In this document: positions 1 through 6,056 of the stretch, in pieces
How the letters are laid out: each line of letters opens with the position of its first letter
How positions within the stretch are numbered: position 1 is the stretch's first letter
Source: Nitrospirota bacterium
GTDB lineage: Bacteria > Nitrospirota > Thermodesulfovibrionia > Thermodesulfovibrionales > JdFR-86
Length of the DNA: 15,116 nt
Reading direction: 5' to 3'
Assembly (NCBI GenBank): GCA_030667205.1
Contig: DAOUWH010000005.1
Coordinates: 1 to 15,116 of the forward strand
Notes under the pieces: generated by a model
What the model saw: the letters and a program-made list of their open reading frames with translations, nothing else
What the model was told of the DNA's origin: nothing
Databases searched by the model: none
Position numbers and translations under genes: made by a program

Positions 1-1
1 A

Positions 2-1546
2 GGCGGCATCGAACTCGTAAGGGACATCACCGCGCGCAAGCAGGACGAGGAGGCGCTCCAGAGAGCGGAGGAAGGACTCCGCACCACCTATAATGCGATT
101 AGCGGCTATATGACCGTCGTGGACATCGACTACAGGATAGTCAGCTATAACAAATCCATTGAGAAACAGTTCGGCACGGACCTGGCAGGCAGGCTTTGCT
201 ACGAGGCCTATCAGGCAAGGGACGATATATGCCCCGGCTGCGTGGTGAAGGAGACCATCGAGACAAAGAAGCCGGCTTTCACATTCCAGCCCGCGACATC
301 TGTGGGAAAGGCCGTAGATATCTACACATACCCGATATTCGACGACAAGGGCGAAATCGCCGCTGTTGTGGAGCACGGCATGGAAGTAACCGAGAAGGTA
401 AAGATGCAGGAGGCGCTGCGGGAAAGCGAACACTTCCTTGCGGATATCCTCGACAGCATCCAGGACGGTATAAACATCCTCGACAGGGATTTAAACATTA
501 TCCGCGTAAACCCCGCCGTGGAAAAATGGTATCCCAATAAAACACTTGTGTGGGAAAAGTGCTATGCGGCATTCCATGGCCGCACAGAGCCTTGCGAGCC
601 CTGCCCCACCCTGAGGACCCTGAAGAGTGGTGCGCAGGACTATGAGGTTGTCCCCCTTGAAGGCCCGGAAGGACAAACCGGCTGGCTTGGGCTGTTTACC
701 TTCCCGCTTGTTGATTCCAAGACCGGCGAGATAACCGGTGTCATAGAATACGTCCGCGATATCACAGAAAAAACAAGGTTTGAGAAAGCGGCCCTCCGCT
801 CCGCGCAGCTCGCCTCCGTCGGAGAGCTGGCCGCGGGCGTGGCCCACGAGATAAACAACCCCATAAACGGCATCATCAACTACGCCCAGATACTTTTTAA
901 CCGTTCCAAAAAGAAAGACGACAGGGACATATCCGAACGCATAATAATAGAGGGCGACCGCATCGCGCTCATTGTCAGCAGCCTCCTGTCCTTTGCCCGC
1001 TCCGCCAGCGAAATAAAGACATCCCTCTCGGTTAGCGACCTTTTCTCGGGCGTGCTCGCCATCACCAGCTCGCAGCTTCTGACAAAGGGTGTCAACCTCC
1101 AGGCGGATATCCCCGTGGAGCTTCCGAAGGTGCAGGCCAACAAGCAGCAGATGGAGCAGGTGTTCCTGAACATAATAAACAACGCCAACTATGCGCTGGA
1201 CCAGAAATACCCCCATGGAGGCAAGGACAAAACGCTCACGATTGCCGCGGAAGAGGTCGCCATGGGAGGCGTCCCCCAAGTGAGGATAACCTTTACGGAC
1301 ACAGGCACCGGGATCTCACCGGCCATAATCGGAAAGGTCACGGACGCGTTCTTCACCACAAAACCAAAAGGGACCGGCACGGGCCTCGGGCTAAGCATCA
1401 GCCAGAGCATCGTCAACGACCATGGCGGGGACCTCTTCGTCGAAAGCGCCGAGGGAGAGTTCACCATAGTCACAGTCGACATCCCCGCCTTCGACGCAAA
1501 GGCAGAGACGAGAAACAGAGAAGAGCAGCACGAAGCCTTAAACTGA
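2..1546 (+). CDS. PAS-domain sensor histidine kinase (5' end outside window)
   Basis: The reading frame is open to the window edge, so the start is upstream; 514 residues are visible. The first ~20 (ELVRDITARK) are the end of an earlier PAS/PAC unit. Two PAS domains follow, at about 26-135 and 140-258, each closing with a PAC-like acidic turn (RDITEKT in the second). The phospho-acceptor box is GELAAGVAHEINNP with His at visible residue 282. The HATPase has an N box (NIINNANYAL), G1 (DTGTGIS) and G2 (GTGLGLS). Such kinases autophosphorylate on His and pass phosphate to a response regulator. No membrane segment is visible, but the N-terminus is missing. Both PAS domains carry Cys-x10-Cys-x2-Cys (66/77/80 and 187/198/201), suggesting a metal, haem or redox sensor; the signal is unknown. 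No intact response regulator follows, only a receiver-like remnant. Confidence 0.93.
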   Translation, partial: GGIELVRDITARKQDEEALQRAEEGLRTTYNAISGYMTVVDIDYRIVSYNKSIEKQFGTDLAGRLCYEAYQARDDICPGCVVKETIETKKPAFTFQPATSVGKAVDIYTYPIFDDKGEIAAVVEHGMEVTEKVKMQEALRESEHFLADILDSIQDGINILDRDLNIIRVNPAVEKWYPNKTLVWEKCYAAFHGRTEPCEPCPTLRTLKSGAQDYEVVPLEGPEGQTGWLGLFTFPLVDSKTGEITGVIEYVRDITEKTRFEKAALRSAQLASVGELAAGVAHEINNPINGIINYAQILFNRSKKKDDRDISERIIIEGDRIALIVSSLLSFARSASEIKTSLSVSDLFSGVLAITSSQLLTKGVNLQADIPVELPKVQANKQQMEQVFLNIINNANYALDQKYPHGGKDKTLTIAAEEVAMGGVPQVRITFTDTGTGISPAIIGKVTDAFFTTKPKGTGTGLGLSISQSIVNDHGGDLFVESAEGEFTIVTVDIPAFDAKAETRNREEQHEALN

Positions 1547-1667
1547 CCCCACGGTGGGCGTTATAGAAAAATTCAGACCGGGCGAGGATGTGGCATTTGT
1601 GTCAAAGCCTGTCTCACCCGCGGAACTGTTAGGGAACTTAAGAGAAACGCTGAACAACCAAACGTGA
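1542..1667 (+). pseudogene. Remnant of a response-regulator receiver domain (C-terminal part)
   Basis: Just past the kinase stop, a different frame is open from a TAA at 1539-1541 to a TGA at 1665-1667 and encodes 41 residues. It contains FVSKPVSPAELLGNLRETL, which matches the last strand and helix of receiver domains, including the conserved Lys-Pro after beta-5 and the amphipathic final helix. The phospho-Asp half is absent and there is no plausible start codon with a ribosome binding site. I read this as the tail of a receiver that was once fused to, or downstream of, the kinase and lost its N-terminal part by deletion. The call rests on motif resemblance over a short stretch. Confidence 0.5.
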
Positions 1668-1730
1668 ATTGAACGCGCTTGACACGGCGCGGAGTTCACC
1701 TTTTAAAACCCCTTGCGAACAAATCCCAAA

Positions 1731-1780
1731 AGGCCACCTGCTTTTAATGGCCTGCCATCCGCAGCCTTGGCGAAGGATGG
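1731..1780 (-). terminator. Possible hairpins downstream of tmRNA
   Basis: Two short inverted repeats lie just past the tmRNA 3' end. GGATGG/CCATCC pairs 1775-1780 with 1755-1760, overlapping the encoded CCA. AGGCCA/TGGCCT pairs 1748-1753 with 1731-1736 and is followed on the minus strand by a short T run (TTT then GGG). The second could be a weak intrinsic terminator for ssrA. The U tract is poor, so the call is tentative. Confidence 0.35.
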
Positions 1781-2126
1781 TGGAGGCGAGGGGAATCGAA
1801 CCCCTGTCCGAAAGTACTACACCCGGGCGTCTACATGCTTATGCTGTTTATTTAGTCTCGGACTGTGCTAAGCCAACAGCAAGGCCTTACACTGTCCCAT
1901 CTCCCTAAATCTTACCCCGCGGACGGGAGAAGCCCCGCAGGGCCAGCCTGCTGATCGACGCTCTTGCCGGTGCACAGGCAACCTCCGGTAGAGCGCGCCG
2001 CTTTAATTAAGCAGCGAGTGCCAGTTCAGTGTTGGCGTTTGTGTTTTGTTCCACCGTCTTTACGTGGTGATGGACCCACGGCATGCAACACGGGTTTCAT
2101 AACCCCCGTCGAAGCCTATCGCCCCC
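1778..2126 (-). ncRNA. ssrA: tmRNA (transfer-messenger RNA)
   Basis: This is the tRNA/mRNA hybrid that rescues stalled ribosomes and adds a degradation tag. The two ends form a tRNA-like acceptor: 5' GGGGGCG (2120-2126) pairs with CGCCUCC before an encoded ACCA ending at 1778. The 5' part has the conserved GGCUUCGACGGGGG segment, and the 3' part the T-arm GGUUCGAUUCC. The tag frame is read between about 2051 and 2010 and ends at a TAA (2007-2009) followed by a second overlapping TAA. The tag C-terminus is EQNTNANTELALAA; the exact resume codon is not certain. The ALAA end is the usual protease signal. At 349 nt it has the usual length. It lies 7 nt after the smpB stop and probably has its own promoter there. 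Confidence 0.96.
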
Positions 2127-2132
2127 TTTCTA

Positions 2133-2162
2133 ATTATCTCGAAGCTTTCAAGGCCTTCTCAA
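2133..2162 (-). promoter_or_regulatory. Putative ssrA promoter inside the 3' end of smpB
   Basis: A -35 TTGAGA (2157-2162) and a -10 GATAAT (2133-2138) are separated by 18 bp on the minus strand, each 5 of 6 to the sigma-70 consensus. The -10 ends 6 nt before the mature tmRNA 5' end at 2126, the spacing expected if transcription starts at or next to the mature end. The -10 hexamer covers the smpB stop codon (2134-2136). Confidence 0.6.
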
Positions 2163-2580
2163 TTTCTTTTTTGGCCTCGCGCTCCTTTATGGCCTGCCTC
2201 TTTTCAAAGAACCTCTTGCCCCTGGCAAGGCCGAGTTCGACCTTGAACCTGGGCCCCTTCTGGTATATCTTAAGCGGGATCAGGCTGTAGCCCCTCTCGG
2301 AGACCTTGCCCGTAAGCTTCTTTATCTCGGCTGCCTTAAGGAGAAGTTTTCTTGTCCTCAAGGGCTCGTGGTTTGTGATGTTCCCGTGGCTGTAAGGGCT
2401 TATGTGGCAGTTCAGCATGAAGACCTCGCCGCCCTTTATCAGCGCATAGCCGTCCCTGAGGTTGGCCCTGCCCTCCCTCAGGCTTTTTACCTCGGTTCCT
2501 AAAAGAGCAATGCCTGCCTCCAGGGTATCCTCGATATGGTAATCGTGATACGCTTTCCTGTTGGTGCAGACTACCTTCAT
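2134..2580 (-). CDS. smpB: SsrA-binding protein SmpB
   Basis: SmpB binds the tRNA-like domain of tmRNA and delivers it to stalled ribosomes. The 148-residue product has the usual length and family landmarks: N-terminal NRKAYHDYHIEDTLEAG, then GTEVKSLREGRANLRDGYA, the HISPYSHGN segment, RKLLLKAAEIKKL, and the late LGLARGKRFFEKRQAIKERE. The C-terminal tail is Lys-rich, as expected for the helix that enters the ribosomal mRNA channel. The ATG is well placed against the family N-terminus, yet has no Shine-Dalgarno. Its partner ssrA begins 7 nt after its stop, which makes the functional link direct. Confidence 0.97.
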   Translation of the reverse strand: MKVVCTNRKAYHDYHIEDTLEAGIALLGTEVKSLREGRANLRDGYALIKGGEVFMLNCHISPYSHGNITNHEPLRTRKLLLKAAEIKKLTGKVSERGYSLIPLKIYQKGPRFKVELGLARGKRFFEKRQAIKEREAKKEIEKALKASR

Positions 2581-2585
2581 CTATT

Positions 2586-2594
2586 ATTCTATCA
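2586..2594 (-). promoter_or_regulatory. Putative extended -10 promoter of smpB
   Basis: On the minus strand TGATAGAAT reads as an extended -10 (TG, one base, then TAGAAT at 2586-2591). No convincing -35 lies at normal spacing. The hexamer ends 5 nt before the smpB ATG, so initiation here would give a leaderless or nearly leaderless mRNA, which agrees with the missing Shine-Dalgarno. Confidence 0.4.
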
Positions 2595-2633
2595 CATATG
2601 GCGGGGCAAATGCGGTAAATAACCTATCGAAAG

Positions 2634-2654
2634 AAAAGGCAAAATTTGCTTTTT
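2634..2654 (-). terminator. Weak A/T-rich hairpin after the small unknown gene
   Basis: An imperfect inverted repeat (AAAA-GCAA paired with TTGC-TTTT, one mismatch) lies 14 nt past the stop of the small unknown gene and is followed on the minus strand by CTTTC. It might act as a weak intrinsic terminator between that gene and smpB. Confidence 0.25.
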
Positions 2655-2667
2655 AAGGAGAGAGCGA

Positions 2668-2919
2668 CTACTTGAGCCCGGAGCGCTTAAGCGAAAATAT
2701 CGCCTTTCTGAAATGGTCAACCCTCTGCTGAATCTCGCTGAGTTCCTTAAGGGTTAGGCGTTCTTCCTTGTCGGCATTGCGGCGCTCGACCTTTTCAAGC
2801 ATATATATGCCGAGCTCGGCCATCTGTTCGGAGAATTCATTGGTGGAATACTCTTTTTTGACATACTTGCTTCCCCTACGTCTGGCAAGACTAAGGATAG
2901 CCTTTAAATCGTTGTCCAT
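2668..2919 (-). CDS. Small hypothetical protein (83 aa)
   Basis: I do not recognise this protein. The start is placed at the ATG at 2917-2919 (MDNDLKAIL), because a G-rich Shine-Dalgarno-like run sits 4 nt upstream; an in-frame ATG ten codons earlier has no such site. The product is soluble, highly charged (Lys/Arg/Glu) and predicted mostly helical, with no Cys, signal peptide or membrane segment. The segment LTLKELSEIQQRVDHFRKAI looks like an amphipathic helix. It has its own candidate promoter upstream and stands between smpB and an unrelated lipoprotein, so context says little. The G-rich ribosome site and uninterrupted frame favour a real gene. Confidence 0.6.
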   Translation of the reverse strand: MDNDLKAILSLARRRGSKYVKKEYSTNEFSEQMAELGIYMLEKVERRNADKEERLTLKELSEIQQRVDHFRKAIFSLKRSGLK

Positions 2920-2972
2920 CAAACCCCCCAAAACACCCCTAAAGGGCATTTAGTTTAATTACATCCATTACA

Positions 2973-3001
2973 TTAATAGCAGAATTCCCTCTAAAATGCA
3001 A
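2973..3001 (-). promoter_or_regulatory. Putative sigma-70-type promoter of the small unknown gene
   Basis: On the minus strand a TTGCAT -35 (2996-3001) and a TATTAA -10 (2973-2978) are 17 bp apart, each 4 of 6 to consensus, about 54 nt upstream of the start chosen for the 83-residue protein. Confidence 0.4.
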
Positions 3002-3012
3002 TGGTCCATGGT

Positions 3013-3027
3013 AGTGCCGCTGGCACT
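3013..3027. repeat. Short hairpin downstream of the FN3 lipoprotein gene
   Basis: AGTGCC and GGCACT form a perfect 6-bp inverted repeat with a 3-nt loop. TTT follows on the + strand, but no gene there would use it. On the minus strand it lies about 50 nt after the lipoprotein stop without a U tract, so it could be a transcript-end stabiliser rather than an intrinsic terminator. Confidence 0.3.
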
Positions 3028-3074
3028 TTTCACTCGAAATGGAAGGCTGCGGCCTGAATTGCCGTTAAAGGGGG

Positions 3075-3998
3075 CTATTCGGCTCTGACCGATACGGCCC
3101 CGGACAAAGGCCCCTCAGGGGCAGGGCCGAGCGCCCTTACCTTGTAAGATACCCTGCCTTCCAAGACCTCGCCGTCAATGAAAGTTGGTGTCCTGCTCTC
3201 GCCGATAAGCACGAAGTCCTCGCCTTCCAAGGCCCTGTAGACCCTGTAGGCCATGACCCAGACCTCGGGACTTTCCTCCCACGCAAGGAGCACCTTTCCA
3301 CCGGCCACCACCGCTTTAAGTTTCTCGGGCGGAGACGGCACGAAATCCTCGGGGCGAACCTCCACCTCCCCGGACTTTGCCCCTTCGTGCCTTTCCGGGC
3401 CGCCCGTAAACGCCCTCACGGTATAGAAAACAGGCTTTGCCATATAGGGATTATCTATAAATTCCGTGCTGGTTATGGACTCTCTGTTGACCGGCCTCAT
3501 CGGGCTTAAACCCCTCTCGGCGCTGCGGTAGACATTAAATAGCACCCCCTCCTGCGGGTGGCTCCACCTGAGCCTCACGCCCCCGGCCACCACTTCCGCC
3601 TCAAGCCCCGCGGGGGCCGAAGGTACCTCAAGCACCTTGAGCTTGACCTCTCTTAAGCCCTCGCCAGGCACACCTTCTTTGCTCAGGGCCAAGACCTTAT
3701 AGCTGTACTCCCGAGCCGTCTTTATATCGGAATCAACATAGCTTAGTTCACGGGTAGCAGCGATGGACGTGCCGGACCTCATGATACTAAACTCCTTTAC
3801 CATCCGGCGTTTCCTGGAAGGATAGTCCCATTCGAGAAATATCCCTCCCTCCCTGTGGATAGCCGTTAGCTCCGATGGGGCCAGTGGCTGCTCATAGACC
3901 GGAAGCGTGGGCGGACCTTTCCTGCCGCATGAAGCAAGAAGTATGACTGGAAGTAAAACGAGTATCAGAAGCCCTGTGCCGGGGCGGAGCGCTCTCAA
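3075..3998 (-). CDS. Lipoprotein with LptM/YifL-like N-terminus and three FN3-like domains
   Basis: The gene opens with TTG, which overlaps the argH stop as TTGA, so translation is probably coupled. The 307-residue product has a basic N-terminus, a hydrophobic core (LLILVLLPVILL) and lipobox LLASC with Cys 24 as the predicted lipidated residue; no Asp follows the Cys, so an outer-membrane destination is plausible. Residues 24-33, CGRKGPPTLP, match the CGxKGP(L/P)xxP start of LptM/YifL-type small lipoproteins, which often sit near argH, lysA or dapF. About 270 residues follow with three fibronectin-III-like units (roughly 40-127, 130-217 and 222-307), each with Trp-x-x-P or Trp-containing strands and a final YxV(R/L)A strand (YKVLALS, YTVRAF, YKVRAL). 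A protein-binding role at the cell surface is likely, but the partner is unknown. Confidence 0.85.
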   Translation of the reverse strand: MRALRPGTGLLILVLLPVILLASCGRKGPPTLPVYEQPLAPSELTAIHREGGIFLEWDYPSRKRRMVKEFSIMRSGTSIAATRELSYVDSDIKTAREYSYKVLALSKEGVPGEGLREVKLKVLEVPSAPAGLEAEVVAGGVRLRWSHPQEGVLFNVYRSAERGLSPMRPVNRESITSTEFIDNPYMAKPVFYTVRAFTGGPERHEGAKSGEVEVRPEDFVPSPPEKLKAVVAGGKVLLAWEESPEVWVMAYRVYRALEGEDFVLIGESRTPTFIDGEVLEGRVSYKVRALGPAPEGPLSGAVSVRAE

Positions 3999-5371
3999 TT
4001 TAAGATCAGTCTCTTCAGGCGTTTGATCTGCCTTTTCACCTGCGCCGGGGACGTACCGCCTTCGGAGCGCCTTGAGCCCACCGATGCCTTAACGCCGAGC
4101 CGGGAACGGATATCCGGGCCGAAAAGGGTCGAAAACCTCTTGAAATCGGCACGCGAAAGGTCCTCGAATGCTATGCCCTGCTGTTCGCAATGGCGCACGA
4201 GCTTGCCGGTGACCTCGTGGGCATCTCTGAACGGAAGCCCCTTTCCCGCAAGGTATTCGGCCACGTCGGCGGCAGTTGAGTAGCCTCCTTCGGCTGCTTT
4301 AGACATCGCCTCTGCGTTGAATTTGATCTTAGGGAGCATCTCCGAAAGCACCTCAAGGCATGCCTTTACGGTATCCGCCGTATCGAAAAGCGGCGGCTTG
4401 TCCTCCTGCAGGTCCCGGTTATAGGCAAGCGGAAGACCCTTCATAACGGTAAACAGGGCAACGAGGTTTCCAAAGACCCTTCCGGCTTTCCCCCTTACGA
4501 GCTCTGGCACGTCGGGGTTTTTCTTCTGGGGCATGATGCTTGAGCCCGTGGCGTAGGCATCGGGAAGCTCGATGAACGAGAACTCCTCCGAGGCCCAGAG
4601 CACAAGTTCCTCGGCGAGCCTCGAAAGATGCACCATTACAAGGCTTGCTGCCGATACAAACTCAATCATGAAATCCCTGTCCGAGACGGCATCGATGGAG
4701 TTTTGTGATACGGCCCTGAATCCGAGGGCCTCCGCCACGTATTTCCGGTCTACGGGGAGGCTCGTGCCCGCAAGCGCGGCGGAGCCCAGCGGGAGCACCT
4801 CTATGCGCTTGAGCCCGTCCGTAAGGCGCTCTCTGTCGCGCTGGAGCATCTCCACGTACGCAAGCAGGTGATGCGCAAGCAACACTGGCTGGGCCCTCTG
4901 CATATGCGTGTAGCCCGGCATTATGATCCCGATGTTCTTCTCGGCCACGTGGAGCAGGACCTCCTGAAGCCCGGTTATAAGCGCAAGCAGCTCTTTGGTC
5001 TCGGCCCTGAGGTACAGCCTCATGTCCAGGGCCACCTGGTCGTTGCGGCTGCGCGCCGTGTGGAGCTTGCCGCCTACGGGGCCTATTTTCTTTATGAGGG
5101 CGGCCTCGATGTTCATGTGGACGTCCTCGAGACCGGACTTGAATTTGAATTTACCTTTTGCTAACTCGCCGGCGATGTCCCGGAGGCCTTTAACTATCTT
5201 CTTTGAGTCGCTTTTGGAGATGATGCCCGTGTGGCCCAGCATCCTGGCATGGGCTATGCTGCCCTCGATGTCGTAGGGCCAGAGCCTCCGGTCGAAGGAC
5301 ACGCTCTCGGTAAAGGACTCAACGGTCCCCGAAGTCCGCCACTTGAACCTGCCTGCCCAGGGTTTCTTCAT
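3995..5371 (-). CDS. argH: Argininosuccinate lyase
   Basis: It catalyses the last step of arginine synthesis, argininosuccinate to arginine plus fumarate, in the cytoplasm. The 458-residue length is normal for the fumarase/aspartase-superfamily enzyme. Landmarks: N-terminal WAGRF; HTARSRNDQ at 104-112 (usually HTGRSRNDQ, so one Gly is Ala); the catalytic-His segment GYTHMQRAQP with His 156; and the signature GSSIMPQKKNPD at 276-287, with the catalytic Ser in its loop. The ATG fits the family start but lacks a Shine-Dalgarno. A promoter with consensus -35 lies so close that the mRNA may be leaderless. The stop overlaps the next gene's TTG by 4 nt. Confidence 0.98.
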   Translation of the reverse strand: MKKPWAGRFKWRTSGTVESFTESVSFDRRLWPYDIEGSIAHARMLGHTGIISKSDSKKIVKGLRDIAGELAKGKFKFKSGLEDVHMNIEAALIKKIGPVGGKLHTARSRNDQVALDMRLYLRAETKELLALITGLQEVLLHVAEKNIGIIMPGYTHMQRAQPVLLAHHLLAYVEMLQRDRERLTDGLKRIEVLPLGSAALAGTSLPVDRKYVAEALGFRAVSQNSIDAVSDRDFMIEFVSAASLVMVHLSRLAEELVLWASEEFSFIELPDAYATGSSIMPQKKNPDVPELVRGKAGRVFGNLVALFTVMKGLPLAYNRDLQEDKPPLFDTADTVKACLEVLSEMLPKIKFNAEAMSKAAEGGYSTAADVAEYLAGKGLPFRDAHEVTGKLVRHCEQQGIAFEDLSRADFKRFSTLFGPDIRSRLGVKASVGSRRSEGGTSPAQVKRQIKRLKRLILN

Positions 5372-5378
5372 AACGCTA

Positions 5379-5408
5379 AGAATAAGGTTTTAGCGGATTG
5401 CATGTCAA
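5379..5408 (-). promoter_or_regulatory. argH promoter
   Basis: On the minus strand a perfect -35 TTGACA (5403-5408) is followed after 18 bp by TATTCT (5379-5384, 4 of 6). The expected start site is within a few bases of the argH ATG (A at 5371), so the transcript would be leaderless or nearly so. Confidence 0.6.
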
Positions 5409-5492
5409 GGGGAGACAACTGCGCATTTTGGCCTTTTACAGTGCCTCCGGCCCGGTAAATTCCCAAATTATGCCCTTATAAATAATACCTGA

Positions 5493-5520
5493 TTGAAAAT
5501 CGCCTCCCTGCTCGTATAAA
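5493..5520 (+). promoter_or_regulatory. Promoter of the formate dehydrogenase/fhs operon
   Basis: TTGAAA (5493-5498, 5 of 6) and TATAAA (5515-5520, 5 of 6) are 16 bp apart, about 45 nt upstream of the nuoE-like ATG. The leader is A/T-rich and ends in a strong Shine-Dalgarno, GGGAGG at 5554-5559. The 193-bp region between argH and this operon therefore holds divergent promoters. I see no clear sigma-54 site or symmetric operator. Confidence 0.6.
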
Positions 5521-5564
5521 ATATTAGTTCTATTCTTCTCGGAAAATATATATAAGGGAGGAAA

Positions 5565-6056
5565 ATGAGGGGTAAAGATTTTTCTGTTGAACAAGCCGCC
5601 GGGACCCTTGAGAGTCTCTACGAGAAATACCGTGGTGAAAAGGGCGCAGTAATCCCTTTACTGCAGGACGTGCAGGAAGAATTCGGCTATCTGCCCGAAG
5701 AAGCCGTAAACTGGATTGCCGACAGGCTTGAGGTGCCCAGGAGCTTCTTCTTCGGCGTGGCTACCTTCTATGCCCAGTTCCACCTCGCCCCGAGGGGCAA
5801 AAACATCATTACCGCATGTTCCGGGACCGCATGCCACGTTAAGGGCTCCGAGAGGATTATCAACTTCATCAAGAGAGACCTCGGACTTACGGACAAGCAA
5901 GAAACCACGGAGGACATGGGGTTTACGTTAGAGAAAGTCAATTGTGTAGGGGTATGCTCGATATCCCCGGTCGTTATCATCAATAAAAAAGTGCACGGCA
6001 AGGCTGCCCCAGCCAAAATCCTTAAAGAGATCAAGTTGCTCAAGAAAAAGAAATAA
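5565..6056 (+). CDS. nuoE: NuoE-like [2Fe-2S] subunit of NAD-linked formate dehydrogenase
   Basis: This is a 163-residue thioredoxin-like ferredoxin of the complex I 24-kDa/HndA/HylC family. The helical N-terminal part (about 1-75; VIPLLQDVQEEFGYLP) precedes the cluster domain, whose four ligands are Cys 85, Cys 90 (CSGTAC), Cys 127 and Cys 131 (CVGVC). The basic tail KLLKKKK is short. A strong ribosome site supports the ATG. The stop shares one base with the next gene's start (TAATG), so translation is coupled. With the NuoF-like and FdhF products it would form a soluble NAD-reducing module rather than full complex I, because no membrane subunits are present. The nuoE symbol denotes the family; a formate dehydrogenase or hydrogenase-type name would be equally fair. 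Confidence 0.93.
   Translation: MRGKDFSVEQAAGTLESLYEKYRGEKGAVIPLLQDVQEEFGYLPEEAVNWIADRLEVPRSFFFGVATFYAQFHLAPRGKNIITACSGTACHVKGSERIINFIKRDLGLTDKQETTEDMGFTLEKVNCVGVCSISPVVIINKKVHGKAAPAKILKEIKLLKKKK

Noticed and set aside
491..1279. 262-residue minus-strand frame antisense to the kinase
   Set aside because: No recognisable domains; the opposite strand has clear PAS and kinase motifs. The open frame follows from codon bias.
1669..1908. 79-residue + strand frame containing VEARGIEPLSES
   Set aside because: It lies antisense to the 3' end of the tmRNA; this peptide is a well-known false product of reading the complement of a tRNA-like T-arm.
1964..2290. 108-residue + strand frame
   Set aside because: It runs antisense through the tmRNA and the end of smpB, which explain the sequence fully.
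3021..3036. TGGCAC resembling a sigma-54 -24 element
   Set aside because: No matching -12 TTGC at the required distance and no + strand gene follows; the bases belong to a small hairpin.
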